From positions 186,001-250,000 of the forward strand of contig NZ_JAAXCQ010000001.1 in NCBI RefSeq assembly GCF_012272855.1: a stretch of DNA of 64,000 nt, in the 5' to 3' direction. Below are positions 36,633-46,488 of this stretch, piece after piece. The notes under the pieces were generated by a model. The model was not told the DNA's origin. It searched no databases and worked only from the letters and a program-made list of their open reading frames with translations. Positions within the stretch are counted from its first letter, which is position 1; every line of letters starts with the position of its first letter. The position numbers were made by a program, and so were the translations under genes. Source of the stretch: Arenibacter sp. 6A1. Its GTDB lineage: Bacteria > Bacteroidota > Bacteroidia > Flavobacteriales > Flavobacteriaceae.

Positions 36633-38834
36633 ATGAATAAAATAAGCTCCAAGACACTTCAAGATTTAGAATTCAATACGGTTTTAAAACAACTTTCGGT
36701 TCGTTGTACTACCGAATTAGGAAAGGAAGAGGTTTTGCTTTTAACCCCCTTATCGAGCAGGGAACATATATTGGATGCTTTGGGGCAAACCTCGGAGTAT
36801 CTCTCTTCTTATCAGAACGACAATAGCATTCCCCACCATGGTTTTGATTCGGTAAATCAGGAATTAAAACTCTTAAAAATTGAAAATACCACCTTAGAAA
36901 TTGGAAGTTTCAAAAAAATTGGCAGCATCTTCCATAATGTGGCCACCCATATAAAATTTTTCAAGAAATTTAAGGACTATTATCCCTTGCTACATAAGGT
37001 TTCCGAGACCGTACATTTGAATACGGAGGTGCCTACAAAGATAGATTCGGTCATTGATAAGTTTGGTGAGATTAAGGACGATGCCTCTAATAATTTACAC
37101 CAACTACGAATAAACATCAATACGGTAAAAGGCAAGATCAACCAAAGTTTTGCCTCGGCCCTAAGCACTTATCACGCCTCTGATCTTTTGGACGAGATAC
37201 GAGAATCTGTGGTAGACAACCGGCGTGTACTTGCCGTAAAGAGCATGTACCGTAAAAAAGTAAAGGGTGCGGTTATGGGGACTTCCAAAACGGGAAGTAT
37301 TGTTTATATAGAACCGGAGGCTACCTTGCGTTATAGCCGCGAATTGGGAAATTTAGAATTTGAAGAACGTGAGGAGATCCGAAAAATCCTGAACGAGCTT
37401 ACCAATTTCATTCGCCCTTATGCCCCCGATTTATATGCTTATCAACAGTTTCTAATACATATAGACATTACCGCTTCCAAGGCGAAATATGCCTTGGAAA
37501 TGAATGCGCTCTTACCGACCATTAGTGAAAATAGGGAAATGTATTTAAAAGATGCATATCACCCATTATTATTTTTGAGCAATAAGTACAAAAACGAAAC
37601 CACCTATCCACAGACCATTGAGCTACATGAGGAAAATAGGATTATCGTTATCTCGGGTCCCAATGCAGGTGGTAAGAGTATTACTTTAAAGACTATCGGA
37701 CTTTTACAGTTGATGTTGCAAAGTGGGTTATTGATTCCGGTTCATGAGCGGTCCAAGGTATGTTTGTTCGACCATATTTTAACGGATATAGGCGACAACC
37801 AATCTATAGAAAACCACCTGAGCACCTATAGTTACCGTCTTAAGAACATGAATTCCTTTTTGCGGAAGTGCAATGACAAAACCTTGTTTCTTATTGATGA
37901 ATTTGGAACAGGTAGTGATCCCGAACTTGGCGGCGCTTTGGCCGAAACCTTTTTGGAGGTGTTTTATGAACGGGGCGCTTATGGGGTCATTACTACCCAT
38001 TATGCCAATTTAAAGCTATTGGCCAACGAATTGCCATATGTTACCAATGCCAACATGCTTTTTGACGAAAAGTCCTTAGAGCCTACCTATAAATTGGTTT
38101 TGGGACAGGCCGGTAGCTCGTTTACGTTTGAGGTAGCCCAGAAAAATGGAATTCCCTACAGCCTGATCAATAAGGCCAAGAAAAAAATAGAACGAGGCAA
38201 AGTTCGTTTTGATGCCACTATTGCCAAATTGCAAAAGGAGCGCAGTAAAATGGAAAAAACAGGCTCGCGATTGCAAGAGGAAGAATCCAAGGCAAGGACA
38301 GAGGCTCAAAAACTGGAAGATCTTAATTCGAAGATAAAATCGAAACTAGAAAACTACCAGGAACTCTATGATCATAACCAGCGCATGATCTATTTGGGGA
38401 ATAAGGTAAACACCCTGGCAGAGCGCTATTTTAACGACAAGAAAAAGCGCAGTATGATTTCGGACCTGCTACAAATAGTAGAGACCGAGAATAGCAAGCG
38501 CAAAAAACAAACGGTCAAGGAAATAAAGGCCAAAAAAGAGAAAAAAGCCAAGGTAGAGCAAGAGGTCAACAAAAAAGTTGAAGTTATTCGGGAGGAAAAA
38601 AAGATTAAGAAAAAGAAGGCAGAGATCACCGAAAAAAACAAGCCGCGCCCAGTTTTTAAAATTGGGGACCGGGTACGTTTATTGGACGGAAAGGCCATAG
38701 GCAGTATTGATAAATTAGAGAAAAACAAGGCTTTTATCAATTATGGGCTGTTTACGACCAATGTCAGTGTCGATCAGCTAGAACTGGTAAATTCAGCGGC
38801 AAACATAGCCAAAGGAAAAGGCGTTAAAAAATAA
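36633..38834 (+). CDS. MutS2-family ATPase lacking the Smr domain
   Basis: The 733-residue protein matches MutS2: the N-terminal clamp/lever part (about 1-300), Walker A GPNAGGKS near 341-348 with ITLKTIGLL, and Walker B LIDEFGTGSDPELGG near 420-434. A long charged coiled coil (about 510-670) follows. MutS2 proteins usually end in a C-terminal Smr nuclease domain. Here the last 70 residues are a small KOW-like domain (RVRLLDGKAIGSIDKLEKNKAFI) and the protein stops without Smr motifs. Roles may be ribosome rescue or recombination control rather than nuclease action. The stop is followed 10 bp later by the next gene. Confidence 0.9.
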   Translation: MNKISSKTLQDLEFNTVLKQLSVRCTTELGKEEVLLLTPLSSREHILDALGQTSEYLSSYQNDNSIPHHGFDSVNQELKLLKIENTTLEIGSFKKIGSIFHNVATHIKFFKKFKDYYPLLHKVSETVHLNTEVPTKIDSVIDKFGEIKDDASNNLHQLRININTVKGKINQSFASALSTYHASDLLDEIRESVVDNRRVLAVKSMYRKKVKGAVMGTSKTGSIVYIEPEATLRYSRELGNLEFEEREEIRKILNELTNFIRPYAPDLYAYQQFLIHIDITASKAKYALEMNALLPTISENREMYLKDAYHPLLFLSNKYKNETTYPQTIELHEENRIIVISGPNAGGKSITLKTIGLLQLMLQSGLLIPVHERSKVCLFDHILTDIGDNQSIENHLSTYSYRLKNMNSFLRKCNDKTLFLIDEFGTGSDPELGGALAETFLEVFYERGAYGVITTHYANLKLLANELPYVTNANMLFDEKSLEPTYKLVLGQAGSSFTFEVAQKNGIPYSLINKAKKKIERGKVRFDATIAKLQKERSKMEKTGSRLQEEESKARTEAQKLEDLNSKIKSKLENYQELYDHNQRMIYLGNKVNTLAERYFNDKKKRSMISDLLQIVETENSKRKKQTVKEIKAKKEKKAKVEQEVNKKVEVIREEKKIKKKKAEITEKNKPRPVFKIGDRVRLLDGKAIGSIDKLEKNKAFINYGLFTTNVSVDQLELVNSAANIAKGKGVKK

Positions 38835-38844
38835 TAATAAAACA

Positions 38845-39255
38845 ATGGAAGTCCCACAAGGCAAGAAAATTATCCTCTTCGATGGCGTTTGCAATCTTTG
38901 CAATGCTTGGGTTCAGAATGTTATTAAGCACGATGCTGCCGATACTTTTAGATTCGCAGCCCTGCAGAGTACTATAGGTCAAAAATTAGTAAAGGAACGC
39001 GGTATAGATGCTACTAAAATAGATTCTATTGTTCTGATAGATCCGGGGGTAGCCTATTACACCAAGTCTACCGCCGCGATACAAATTGTAAAATCCTTTG
39101 GAGGATTATGGAGTGCATTAATGGTGCTAGAATGGATACCGGAAGGGTTTAGAAACCTTATCTACGATTATGTTGCCAAAAACAGGTATCGTTGGTACGG
39201 GAAGAAAGAAAGCTGTATGGTTCCCCATGTAAGCTTGCAGGGGAAGTTTCTTTAA
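38845..39255 (+). CDS. DCC family thiol-disulfide oxidoreductase (DUF393)
   Basis: The 136-residue thioredoxin-like protein has the family motif FDGVCNLCNAWVQ at residues 11-23, whose DGVCNLC carries a CxxC pair. FRFAALQST near 34 and YTKSTAAIQIVKSFGGLW near 71 match the family. Members occur widely in bacteria without a known partner. The gene starts 10 bp after the mutS2-like stop, so the two are probably co-transcribed. Confidence 0.9.
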   Translation: MEVPQGKKIILFDGVCNLCNAWVQNVIKHDAADTFRFAALQSTIGQKLVKERGIDATKIDSIVLIDPGVAYYTKSTAAIQIVKSFGGLWSALMVLEWIPEGFRNLIYDYVAKNRYRWYGKKESCMVPHVSLQGKFL

Positions 39256-39355
39256 AATAAGACGGACTAGGTAAGTAGAAAGAAATCGGGGTCTGTTATT
39301 TTACAACAAATCTTATAAATATAAATTGTAATTCACTATAAACGTAATATATACT

Positions 39356-40753
39356 ATGGAATACCGTATAGAAAAGGACACCATGGGCGAGGTTAAAGTT
39401 CCGTCCGATAAGTATTGGGGAGCACAAACAGAGCGCTCTAGAAACAACTTTAAAATTGGTCCATCGGGCTCTATGCCTTTGGATGTAGTTTACGGTTTTG
39501 CATACTTGAAAAAAGCCGCTGCTTACACCAATCACGATTTAGGGGTATTGAGCAAGGAGAAAAGGGATTTGATCGCGCAAGTGTGCGATGAAATTTTAGC
39601 CGGAAAGCACGATGATCAGTTTCCGTTGGTTATTTGGCAAACAGGTTCTGGAACCCAAAGTAATATGAATGTCAACGAGATGGTTGCCAACCGTGCACAT
39701 GAATTGGCAGGAAAAAAGATCGGCGAGGGCGAAAAAACCATTCAGCCCAACGATGATGTCAACAAATCTCAGTCTTCCAACGATACTTTCCCTACTGGGA
39801 TGCATATTGCGGCCTACAAAAAGATTGTAGAAGTTACCATTCCAGGGGTTACCCAACTTAGGGACACCTTACACAAGAAAGCGCAGGAATTTGCCAAGGT
39901 CGTAAAAATAGGACGTACCCATTTAATGGATGCTACCCCTCTAACCTTGGGCCAGGAATTTTCTGGTTATGTTTCTCAGCTAGACCATGGCTTAAGAGCC
40001 TTGAACAACACTTTGGATCATTTAAGTGAAATGGCTCTTGGCGGTACAGCTGTAGGAACCGGATTAAACACTCCGAACGGATACGATGTATTGGTTGCAA
40101 AATACATTGCCGAATTTACAGGACTACCTTTTAAAACGGCTGAAAACAAGTTTGAGGCCCTTGCTTCCCACGATGCCATTGTAGAAAGTCACGGTGCATT
40201 AAAACAATTAGCCGTAGCCCTTAACAAGATTGCCAATGATATTAGAATGATGGCTTCTGGACCTAGATCGGGCATCGGGGAAATTATCATCCCTGCCAAT
40301 GAGCCTGGAAGTTCTATTATGCCAGGAAAAGTAAACCCTACCCAAAGTGAGGCATTAACCATGGTTTGTGCACAGGTTATGGGGAACGATGTAGCGATCA
40401 GTGTTGGGGGAACCCAAGGCCACTACGAGTTAAATGTCTTTAAGCCTATGATGGCGGCCAATATTTTACAATCTGCCCAATTACTAGGGGATGCCTGTGT
40501 TAGTTTTGAAGAAAACTGTGCGGCAGGAATAGAGCCAAACCATCAGGTTATAAAGCAATTACTGAATAATTCTCTAATGTTGGTAACGGCCTTAAACACA
40601 AAAATAGGCTATTACAAAGCAGCAGAAATCGCCAATACGGCGCATGAAAACGGCACTACTCTTAAGGAGGAAGCCATCAATCTTGGGTACGTAACGGCTG
40701 AAGAATACGACGAATGGGTAAAACCAGAAGAAATGGTGGGAAGTTTAAAATAA
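39356..40753 (+). CDS. fumC: Class II fumarate hydratase
   Basis: The enzyme reversibly hydrates fumarate to malate in the TCA cycle. The 465-residue protein has the superfamily signature [16 protein letters not shown] at about 318-333 and [11 protein letters not shown] near 137-147. [17 protein letters not shown] near 183 supports fumarase rather than argininosuccinate lyase or aspartase. The start [16 protein letters not shown] is typical. A strong bidirectional terminator follows. Confidence 0.96.
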   Translation: MEYRIEKDTMGEVKVPSDKYWGAQTERSRNNFKIGPSGSMPLDVVYGFAYLKKAAAYTNHDLGVLSKEKRDLIAQVCDEILAGKHDDQFPLVIWQTGSGTQSNMNVNEMVANRAHELAGKKIGEGEKTIQPNDDVNKSQSSNDTFPTGMHIAAYKKIVEVTIPGVTQLRDTLHKKAQEFAKVVKIGRTHLMDATPLTLGQEFSGYVSQLDHGLRALNNTLDHLSEMALGGTAVGTGLNTPNGYDVLVAKYIAEFTGLPFKTAENKFEALASHDAIVESHGALKQLAVALNKIANDIRMMASGPRSGIGEIIIPANEPGSSIMPGKVNPTQSEALTMVCAQVMGNDVAISVGGTQGHYELNVFKPMMAANILQSAQLLGDACVSFEENCAAGIEPNHQVIKQLLNNSLMLVTALNTKIGYYKAAEIANTAHENGTTLKEEAINLGYVTAEEYDEWVKPEEMVGSLK

Positions 40754-40784
40754 TTTAGTTCAGTTGCCAAAACGCTATGTATGA

Positions 40785-40816
40785 AAAAAGGCCAATCTGA
40801 AAAGATTGGCCTTTTT
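40785..40816. terminator. Bidirectional intrinsic terminator with GAAA loop
   Basis: AAAAAGGCCAATCT (40785-40798) pairs perfectly with AGATTGGCCTTTTT (40803-40816) around GAAA. It serves fumC on the plus strand and the coiled-coil protein gene on the minus strand. Confidence 0.95.
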
Positions 40817-40836
40817 ATTTTAATGGGTTTTAGGTC

Positions 40837-41727
40837 TTATTTTAGTTGAAACTTAGAAGTCCCCAAAAGTTTTAGACGGTTATCATATACATTCACCATA
40901 TAATTTCCTTTTTGAAATTCTCCAGTAGCAGGTTTGTCTATAAAGTCACAAACATCCAAAGCGCGGTTTTCATAGTAAAATCCGGTTGCCTTGCTATAAG
41001 TCACCATTCCGCCTGCATCGTTTGTTTTAGAAAAGCTCTCTCCCAAAACATTTCCTTGTGGGTCTAACACTTCTATAAAAAACTCCCTATCTCCGGCCTG
41101 TGTAATAATATTATCGGCTACGGTAAAACATACTTTCAATTTGTCCGTTGCCTTGGCTCTTGAGGTAGAAACTAGCTTTCCACTAGAACGCTCTTTAATA
41201 GCATCAACCGAAAACTTGGATAAGTTTAAGGCCGACCCTTTTTCAACAGCATCGGCTAATTGGGTATTTTGAACTACAAGTGAATCATTAAAAACAGTTT
41301 GTCTTTCCAATTCGACATACGTACTATCGCGTTGCATGGCCAAATAAGAATTGGATCTTGTCAAAGAATCCACTTTTCTAAGCAGTTGCTCTCTTTCCTT
41401 GGTCAATATTCCCACTTGCTTTCTATAGCGGTAAAGAGAACTGATGTCAGCTTTCATTGTTTGTACCGAGTCTATATATTTAGCGATATTGTCACGTGCA
41501 GAAACCAACTCTTCGTTGGTGGCATTACTTTCTAAGATTGCCTTATCGTACTCCGACTTCAAACTTGTCAGATCTTCAACGACCAATTCTTTTTCCTTGG
41601 TCAACAAAGCAGTAGTCTTTTGTTTGTCCTGATATAAACTTACCGTATAGATCAGCACTCCAATTAAGACAACCCCTAATAAACCCGCGATAACTTTTAA
41701 TCCATTATTGCTTTTTGCTTCTGTCAT
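40837..41727 (-). CDS. Membrane-anchored coiled-coil protein, function unknown
   Basis: The 296-residue product has one transmembrane segment (about residues 10-28) near the N-terminus, then a coiled coil of heptad-like leucine/charged residues (about 30-165). The C-terminal region (about 180-296) contains short beta strands (KVCFTVADNII, REFFIEVLDPQGNVLGESF, NYMVNVYDNRLKLLGTSKF). The last part may be a small periplasmic beta domain. No known family was recognised. It stands alone between convergent and divergent neighbours. Confidence 0.75.
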   Translation of the reverse strand: MTEAKSNNGLKVIAGLLGVVLIGVLIYTVSLYQDKQKTTALLTKEKELVVEDLTSLKSEYDKAILESNATNEELVSARDNIAKYIDSVQTMKADISSLYRYRKQVGILTKEREQLLRKVDSLTRSNSYLAMQRDSTYVELERQTVFNDSLVVQNTQLADAVEKGSALNLSKFSVDAIKERSSGKLVSTSRAKATDKLKVCFTVADNIITQAGDREFFIEVLDPQGNVLGESFSKTNDAGGMVTYSKATGFYYENRALDVCDFIDKPATGEFQKGNYMVNVYDNRLKLLGTSKFQLK

Positions 41728-41892
41728 AATCTAAATTATTATTTATTTCTTTTGTTATTTTTTTATTAAAAACATTACAACCATAGGTATATACGATCTA
41801 ATTATGTTTTTAGATTCCTACAGTATAAAAATATTTTCATACCAAATTTATAAAATGAATTGTTAACTTTATACTTATTATTCTTTTATTCT

Positions 41893-42360
41893 ATGAAGTC
41901 GTTAAAAATCCTTCCTTTTAGCTCACAATATGCTGCAGATTTCAAAAATCTTAACATAGCATGGCTAGAGCAGTACTTTTATGTTGAACCAAAAGATATC
42001 AATCTTTTGGAAAACTGCGAAGAAACCATCATAAATAAGGGCGGATTCATCTATTTTGCGCAATACAACGATGAAATTGTAGGATGTTTTGCATTGTTAA
42101 AGTTGAGTCCCACAGCATATGAACTTGGAAAGATGGCCGTGACCACCAAATATCAAGGATTAAAAATTGGGCAGGCACTTATGAACTTTGCCATAGAATT
42201 TGCCCAGGAAAAGCAATGGCACAAACTTGTTTTATATTCTAGCACCAAATTAGAGAATGCCCTACATATCTATAGAAAATATGGTTTTAAGGAGGTGGTC
42301 CTAGAAAGCGATATCCCGTATGATCGCAGTGATATAAAAATGGAGTTGGTACTGGATTAA
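41893..42360 (+). CDS. GNAT family N-acetyltransferase
   Basis: The 155-residue protein shows GNAT motif A as ELGKMAVTTKYQGLKIGQAL near 76-95 (acetyl-CoA loop QGLKIG) and motif B as NALHIYRKYGFKEV near 123-136. The start MKSLKILPFSSQYAADF at 41893 was preferred over an upstream in-frame codon. The substrate is unknown. Next on the plus strand is the MBL lipoprotein gene at a gap of 38 bp. Confidence 0.87.
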   Translation: MKSLKILPFSSQYAADFKNLNIAWLEQYFYVEPKDINLLENCEETIINKGGFIYFAQYNDEIVGCFALLKLSPTAYELGKMAVTTKYQGLKIGQALMNFAIEFAQEKQWHKLVLYSSTKLENALHIYRKYGFKEVVLESDIPYDRSDIKMELVLD

Positions 42361-42398
42361 AACCGTACTTCTTCTTACTAATTTAAAATAACATAGTC

Positions 42399-43199
42399 AT
42401 GACCTATACGAGCAAAGCAATCATCTTTAATATTTTAGGCTGTGTACTGTTATTTAGCTGTAAGGAAACGCCCAAGACATCTCAAAAGGAAGCTGAAGCA
42501 TCCCCAGTCACTACTCATCAAAAAGAACTCGGCTTGACCATTGTACCAATAGAACATGCTACAGCTGTTCTGCAATGGGACGATATCACCATTTATATTG
42601 ATCCGGTTGGTGGAAAAGATGCCTTTACGAATCAGAAAAAAGCAGATTTGATTTTGATTACCGATATCCATGGTGATCATTTTAGCCTTTCTACCCTGGA
42701 AGCATTAAACACCCAGAAAGCAAAATTAATTGTCCCACAGGCCGTAGCCGATAACATCCCTTCTGAATTTACACCTCAATTGGATATTCTAAATAATGCC
42801 GAAAGCAAGGAACGCTACGGCATTACCATAGAAGCTATCCCTATGTACAATCTTCGGGAAGCTGCCAAAGACTTTCATCCCAAGGGTCGCGGCAATGGTT
42901 ATGTACTTAGTAAAAACGGTACTCGGATATATTTTTCCGGGGATACCGAGGACATTCCTGAAATGCGCGCGCTACAAAACATAGACAAGGCTTTTATTTG
43001 CATGAACCTACCCTATACCATGACGGTCGAAAGCGCCGCCGATGCTGTATTAGCCTTTAAGCCCAAGGAAGTCTACCCTTATCATTACAGAGGTAAACCC
43101 GAAGTTAGCGATGTCCTTCAGTTTAAAAAGTTGGTCCATGAAAAGGATTCAACTATAAGGGTCGTACAGTTAGATTGGTATCCTAAGGACGACTACTAA
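42399..43199 (+). CDS. Metallo-beta-lactamase-fold lipoprotein
   Basis: The 266-residue product has a lipobox (LLFSCKE, cysteine near residue 21). An UlaG-like/MBL hydrolase domain contains the metal motif ITDIHGDHFS near residue 87 (HxHxDH is reduced to HGDH), YFSGDTED near 185 and YPYHYRGKPE near 226. It resembles the UPF0173-type fold found also at 51979. A role as an envelope hydrolase is inferred; the substrate is unknown. The gene precedes the ettA terminator. Confidence 0.85.
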   Translation: MTYTSKAIIFNILGCVLLFSCKETPKTSQKEAEASPVTTHQKELGLTIVPIEHATAVLQWDDITIYIDPVGGKDAFTNQKKADLILITDIHGDHFSLSTLEALNTQKAKLIVPQAVADNIPSEFTPQLDILNNAESKERYGITIEAIPMYNLREAAKDFHPKGRGNGYVLSKNGTRIYFSGDTEDIPEMRALQNIDKAFICMNLPYTMTVESAADAVLAFKPKEVYPYHYRGKPEVSDVLQFKKLVHEKDSTIRVVQLDWYPKDDY

Positions 43200-43238
43200 A
43201 AAAAAACGGATCCCTAAAAAGATTCTTTCAGGGATCCG
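43198..43238 (-). terminator. Intrinsic terminator after ettA
   Basis: CGGATCCCT (43207-43215) pairs with AGGGATCCG (43230-43238), with an inner AAAG/CTTT extension. On the minus strand it is followed by nine T residues (43198-43206). Confidence 0.85.
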
Positions 43239-43261
43239 CGGTATTAAAGTTACAACAACTA

Positions 43262-44953
43262 TTATCTAATTAACTTCTTATACTTAAGTCGCTTAGGGAT
43301 TAAATCGCCGCCCAAACGTTTCTTTTTGTTTTCTTCATATTCCGAGAACGACCCTTCAAAGAAATACACTTGCGAATCCCCTTCGAAGGCCAAAATATGT
43401 GTACAGATCCTATCTAGGAACCAACGGTCGTGGGAAATCACCACGGCACATCCGGCAAAATTTTCCAAACCTTCTTCTAAAGCTCGTAAGGTATTTACGT
43501 CCAAGTCGTTGGTAGGCTCATCTAATAACAACACGTTACCTTCTTCTTTTAAAGTCATCGCCAAATGCAAACGGTTACGTTCCCCTCCAGAAAGCATGCT
43601 TACTTTCTTGTTTTGTTCGCTTCCCGAAAAATTAAAACGACTTAAATAGGCTCTTGAGTTCACTTGTCTCCCGGCCATCATAATCAGTTCTTGCTCATCG
43701 CTAAAGTTCTGCCATATAGTTTTCTCAGGATCAATATTTGAATGGCTTTGGTCTACATAGGCTATTTTTGCTGTTTCACCTACGATAAACTCACCTTTAT
43801 TAGGTGTCTCCTCTCCCATTATCATTCTAAAAATAGTTGTCTTACCAGCACCGTTAGGTCCAATAACCCCTACTATTCCCGCCTGTGGAAGTTTAAAATT
43901 CAAATCTTCATAGAGCAATTTGTCGTCATAGGCCTTACTTACCCCTACGGCTTCAATAACATTGGTTCCCAATCTTGGGCCATTGGGGATATAAATCTCC
44001 AATTTCTCATCCAATTGTTTTTGATCTTGACTCATTAATTTGTCATAGTTCTGCAAACGCGCCTTTTGTTTGGTTTGGCGTCCTTTGGCCCCCTGACGTA
44101 CCCAATCGAGCTCTCTTTCCAATATTTTCTGGCGTTTGGAAGCTGTTTTGCTCTCTTCGGCCATTCGCTTAGATTTCTGATCTAACCAGCTTGAGTAATT
44201 TCCTTTCCAAGGAATACCTTCGCCTCTATCCAATTCCAAGATCCAACCAGCAACGTTATCCAAGAAGTATCTATCGTGGGTTACGGCGATTACCGTTCCT
44301 TTATATTCGGCCAAATGATGCTCTAACCAATGTACCGACTCGGCATCCAAGTGGTTGGTAGGCTCATCGAGCAATAATATTTCTGGCTCTTGCAATAATA
44401 ATCGGCATAGGGCCACACGTCTTCTTTCCCCTCCAGAGAGAACACTTATTTTCTTATCTCCATCGGGCGTACGCAAGGCGTCCATCGCTATTTCTAGCTT
44501 GGTATCTAGTTCCCATGCATTAGAGGCGTCAATTTTATCCTGCAACTCTGCCTGTTTGTCCATAAGTTTTTGCATTTTATCTGCATCCTCATAAACTTCG
44601 GGCAAGCCAAACATATCGTTTATCTTGTTGTACTCGTCCAAGATAGCAACGGTTTCGGCAACACCTTCTTTGACTATTTCCAATACTGTCTTGTTCTCGT
44701 CCAATTGGGGTTCCTGTTCCAAGTACCCTACTTTATACCCTGGCGAAAAAACGACATCACCTTGGAAGTTTTTGTCTACCCCGGCAATAATTTTTAACAA
44801 GGTGGATTTACCAGAACCGTTCAGTCCTAAAATTCCAATTTTGGCGCCATAAAAGAAACTTAAATAAATATTCTTTAATACTGGAGTATTCGCAGTCTTA
44901 TACGTTTTTGTAACCCCAGACATGGAGAAAATTACTTTCTTGTCGTCTGACAT
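43262..44953 (-). CDS. ettA: Energy-dependent translational throttle protein (ABC-F)
   Basis: EttA binds the ribosomal E site and gates entry into elongation according to the ATP/ADP ratio. The 563-residue protein has two ABC domains: Walker A GLNGSGKSTLLK near residue 40 with signature LSGGERRRVALC near 170, and GPNGAGKTTIFRM near 355 with LSGGERNRLHLAM near 455. The characteristic inter-domain linker and arm are present. Start at MSDDKKVIFSMSGVTK agrees with the family. Confidence 0.94.
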   Translation of the reverse strand: MSDDKKVIFSMSGVTKTYKTANTPVLKNIYLSFFYGAKIGILGLNGSGKSTLLKIIAGVDKNFQGDVVFSPGYKVGYLEQEPQLDENKTVLEIVKEGVAETVAILDEYNKINDMFGLPEVYEDADKMQKLMDKQAELQDKIDASNAWELDTKLEIAMDALRTPDGDKKISVLSGGERRRVALCRLLLQEPEILLLDEPTNHLDAESVHWLEHHLAEYKGTVIAVTHDRYFLDNVAGWILELDRGEGIPWKGNYSSWLDQKSKRMAEESKTASKRQKILERELDWVRQGAKGRQTKQKARLQNYDKLMSQDQKQLDEKLEIYIPNGPRLGTNVIEAVGVSKAYDDKLLYEDLNFKLPQAGIVGVIGPNGAGKTTIFRMIMGEETPNKGEFIVGETAKIAYVDQSHSNIDPEKTIWQNFSDEQELIMMAGRQVNSRAYLSRFNFSGSEQNKKVSMLSGGERNRLHLAMTLKEEGNVLLLDEPTNDLDVNTLRALEEGLENFAGCAVVISHDRWFLDRICTHILAFEGDSQVYFFEGSFSEYEENKKKRLGGDLIPKRLKYKKLIR

Positions 44954-45174
44954 AATTTTAGTTGTTTAAAATTTTAATTTTTGTTTTGTTCGTTTTGAAA
45001 TTACTCATTTATAGTTTTAACACTTTGGACAGTAATTGCATATCATTATGGATTTAATTTCTGGCCATAGCACAATCTCCAAAGAATAGAAGTAAAAAAC
45101 TCCTTGCTTTTGGAACTATGAACGAATACCTTTTAGGCTCCTAATTGCCTTAGACCGGAAATTGCATCCTATAC

Positions 45175-45351
45175 TTACACTCTTCCTTTTAGCGCATTAA
45201 AAACCCAAGCAATTGCAAAGAAACCAATGCCAACCGAGGCAAATCCCCATCCTGCGACATCATCGTATCTAAAAGCCCCTAAGGCAATAAGTGCCAGACC
45301 TACGACTATCATAATAAAGGTTGCCCAAGCAAGTACTGTGTTCTTATTCAT
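45175..45351 (-). CDS. Small CAL67264-type membrane protein
   Basis: The 58-residue protein MNKNTVLAWATFIMIVVGLA and onward has two transmembrane helices joined by YDDVAGWG. It matches the small protein family known from Bacteroidota as CAL67264. The function is unknown. Short frame length alone would be weak evidence, but the two hydrophobic segments and family resemblance make it a real gene. Confidence 0.8.
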   Translation of the reverse strand: MNKNTVLAWATFIMIVVGLALIALGAFRYDDVAGWGFASVGIGFFAIAWVFNALKGRV

Positions 45352-45431
45352 TCCCATCTTTTAATTGGTTTAATTTGTAGCGTTCAAATATCGTAATTTT
45401 TAGATAATATCATCCTTCTAAAACGAAAACT

Positions 45432-46415
45432 TTAGGGTTCAAAAGGAAAGACGATCCCACTTTGCCTGCGCACCAAATCCAATATCCCTATTAAATCCAA
45501 ACTATTTTGATGACTCCAAAGGTCACTCTGAAGTTTTCCCTGTCTAATACAATCGTTTACTTCCATGATTTCATAATAGTACCCTCTTCCTTCTGTTGGC
45601 ATTGGAAAATTCTCTATTTCATTATTTTTTTCCACGCTATACCCCTGTGCCTCATGCCATCTGGGCTGTATACAGACAACTCCTTTATCTCCATAAATTT
45701 CGGCTTTCATAGAAGATTTACTAGTAAAACCCGAATACAATACGGCCTGTGCCCGGGGATATTTAAAAATCATTGACGTTTGTACTTCCACACCGTTCTC
45801 ATAAAAACTAGAAGTTGACAGGACTTTCTCCGGTACACCTAGTAATATATAGGCTAAAAAAGCAGGATAAATTCCAATATCAAGAAGAGAGCCACCGGCC
45901 AATTCTGGGTTCAGCACCCTTCCCTTTAAATCCCTATCCATGGCATAAAACGCAAAATCGGCATGTACAAAAGCAATATCGCCTATTTCTTTGGCATCTA
46001 CCAACTGTTTTACTTTCTGAACCGCGGGGTTAAACCTACTCCAAAGTGCCTCCATTAAAAACACTTTATTTTCTCTGGCACAGGCAATCACCCTTTCCAC
46101 TTCATCCGTATTTACCCCTAATGGTTTCTCACAAAGCACATTCTTTTTGTAGTTCATGGCCATGAGTGCAATACTGACATGGAAGGTATGGGGAGTCGCA
46201 ATATACACCACGTCTACTTCCTCACACTGCAATAAAGATTCATAGCTCCCAAAAGATTGTTTTACACCATATTGGGCTGCAAACTCGTTTGCCTTTACTA
46301 TATTTCTCGATGCTACTGCGATAATTTCTGCATCGTTCACCATGGCCAGGTCCTTCACAAAATGATGTGCTATATTACCTAAACCAATAATACCCCAACG
46401 TATTTTTTGTCCCAT
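45432..46415 (-). CDS. Gfo/Idh/MocA family oxidoreductase
   Basis: The 327-residue NAD(P)-dependent oxidoreductase starts MGQKIRWGIIGLGNIAHHFV with GLGNIA as the dinucleotide loop. The family motif VLCEKPLGVNTDEVERVI near 93-110 contains the catalytic lysine region EKP. LLDIGIYPAFLAYILLG near 175 is also typical. In-frame starts lie upstream, but the -7 box at 46433-46440 puts the likely transcript start around 46426, supporting 46415. Family members act on sugars or inositols; the substrate is unknown. Confidence 0.87.
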   Translation of the reverse strand: MGQKIRWGIIGLGNIAHHFVKDLAMVNDAEIIAVASRNIVKANEFAAQYGVKQSFGSYESLLQCEEVDVVYIATPHTFHVSIALMAMNYKKNVLCEKPLGVNTDEVERVIACARENKVFLMEALWSRFNPAVQKVKQLVDAKEIGDIAFVHADFAFYAMDRDLKGRVLNPELAGGSLLDIGIYPAFLAYILLGVPEKVLSTSSFYENGVEVQTSMIFKYPRAQAVLYSGFTSKSSMKAEIYGDKGVVCIQPRWHEAQGYSVEKNNEIENFPMPTEGRGYYYEIMEVNDCIRQGKLQSDLWSHQNSLDLIGILDLVRRQSGIVFPFEP

Positions 46416-46432
46416 TTTGCAATTCATTTTGT

Positions 46433-46440
46433 CAAAGTTA
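46433..46440 (-). promoter_or_regulatory. -7 promoter box (TAACTTTG)
   Basis: TAACTTTG on the minus strand matches TAnnTTTG and lies 17 bp upstream of the chosen start of the oxidoreductase gene. Confidence 0.5.
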
Positions 46441-46488
46441 ATCAATATTACTCCTTATCTTTATTGCCCTATAGAAACTATAATAAGA

